DNA of 12,705 nt from JAENVT01 sp031412355 (GTDB lineage Bacteria > Actinomycetota > Acidimicrobiia > Acidimicrobiales > Ilumatobacteraceae): the NCBI GenBank assembly GCA_031412355.1, contig JANOCR010000233.1, forward strand, positions 1 through 12,705. The letters run 5' to 3'. Made by a program: the position numbers and the translations under genes. Positions 12,488 to 12,705 of the stretch are shown piece by piece. The notes beneath the pieces were generated by a model, which worked only from the letters and a program-made list of their open reading frames with translations, searched no databases and was not told the origin of the DNA. Position 1 is the stretch's first letter. Each line of letters opens with the position of its first letter.

Positions 12488-12705
12488 ATGTCCGGTTCCG
12501 TCAAACGGCGCAGCGGCGGGTGGGCGTTCCGCATCGATGTTGGCACGGATCCGGCGACGGGCCGACGCTGCCAGGTCTCCAAGCAGGGCTTCGCAACGAA
12601 GCGGGCTGCAGAGCAGGCGATGGCGGAGGTGGTACGCCTGCGCCGACCACCAGCGCCGCGGTCGGCACCGGTGACCTGGTCGTTGGGCGAGTACTTGGCG
12701 CAGTG
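12488..12705 (+). CDS. Tyrosine-type site-specific integrase, N-terminal part
   Basis: The frame is open from the ATG at 12488 to the window edge and gives 72 residues: MSGSVKRRSGGWAFRIDVG, TDPATGRRCQVSKQGFATK, RAAEQAMAEVVRL, then PVTWSLGEYLAQ. The start matches the AP2-like arm-type DNA-binding domain of actinobacterial phage and ICE integrases (basic start, a strand, a TGRRxQ turn, a strand, then a helix with KRAAEQAM). The last residues begin the core-binding SAM-like domain. The catalytic RHRY domain lies outside. The enzyme would integrate or excise the element at the adjacent tRNA-Leu. Some alternating purine/pyrimidine repeats and an inverted repeat precede it and may regulate it. Confidence 0.85.
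   Translation, partial: MSGSVKRRSGGWAFRIDVGTDPATGRRCQVSKQGFATKRAAEQAMAEVVRLRRPPAPRSAPVTWSLGEYLAQ

Noticed and set aside
12221..12582. Minus-strand ORFs across the tRNA
   Set aside because: They translate the antisense of tRNA-Leu (the familiar GQDGSRTRT-type artefact) and part of the integrase gene.

Overview
The window looks like chromosomal DNA from a high-GC Gram-positive bacterium of the Actinomycetota. The evidence is a bL37-type micro-ribosomal protein with the actinobacterial KANHGKRPN signature, GC-rich codon use, and many genes with no Shine-Dalgarno but a TAnnnT-like -10 hexamer 6-8 bp before the start codon (leaderless transcription). The LPxTG surface protein with a Thr/Pro wall-spanning linker and the Thr-rich lipoproteins suggest the class Acidimicrobiia. 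That class assignment is inference; no rRNA is present.

Layout. (1) 1-2070 is an accessory patch. It holds the 3' end of a gene (+). Facing it is a peptidoglycan-binding-domain gene (-) that seems to have lost its 5' end. Next come a Phd/VapC-type toxin-antitoxin pair (-) and a small unrecognised ORF (-). (2) 2072-8929 is mostly core and envelope genes: ychF (-), and divergently an LPxTG-anchored surface protein, an HhH-PHP phosphoesterase, a PNPOx-like flavin-barrel protein, bL37, an S9A prolyl oligopeptidase, and a lipoprotein L,D-transpeptidase (all +). (3) 8930-12205 holds a Cas4/RecB-like PD-(D/E)XK nuclease with a predicted Fe-S cluster (-). It is divergent from a 106-aa unknown protein (+) across a 64-bp gap with a near-perfect 29-bp inverted repeat. 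A secreted TAP-like alpha/beta-hydrolase lipoprotein (-) follows. (4) 12315-12705 holds tRNA-Leu(UAA), directly followed by the start of a tyrosine integrase. This is the left end of an integrated element whose cargo lies outside the window.

How the genes fit together. Several products act at the cell envelope: the LPxTG protein, the Ldt cross-linking enzyme, the TAP-like peptidase lipoprotein and the PG-binding protein. ychF and bL37 serve the ribosome. Gene packing is very tight. Two convergent pairs end in abutting or overlapping stop codons built from a shared palindrome (TGATCA at 8927-8932, CTAG at 10256-10259). Two start/stop overlaps are seen (GTGA in the TA pair, ATGA between the LPxTG and PHP genes), and the ldt promoter hexamer contains the stop codon of the preceding gene.

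No complete novel system can be proven here. The strongest leads are the attL-like tRNA-Leu/integrase junction with an imperfect acceptor stem, the symmetric operator-like repeat between the nuclease and the unknown protein, and the decapitated, frameshifted PG-binding gene behind the toxin-antitoxin module.
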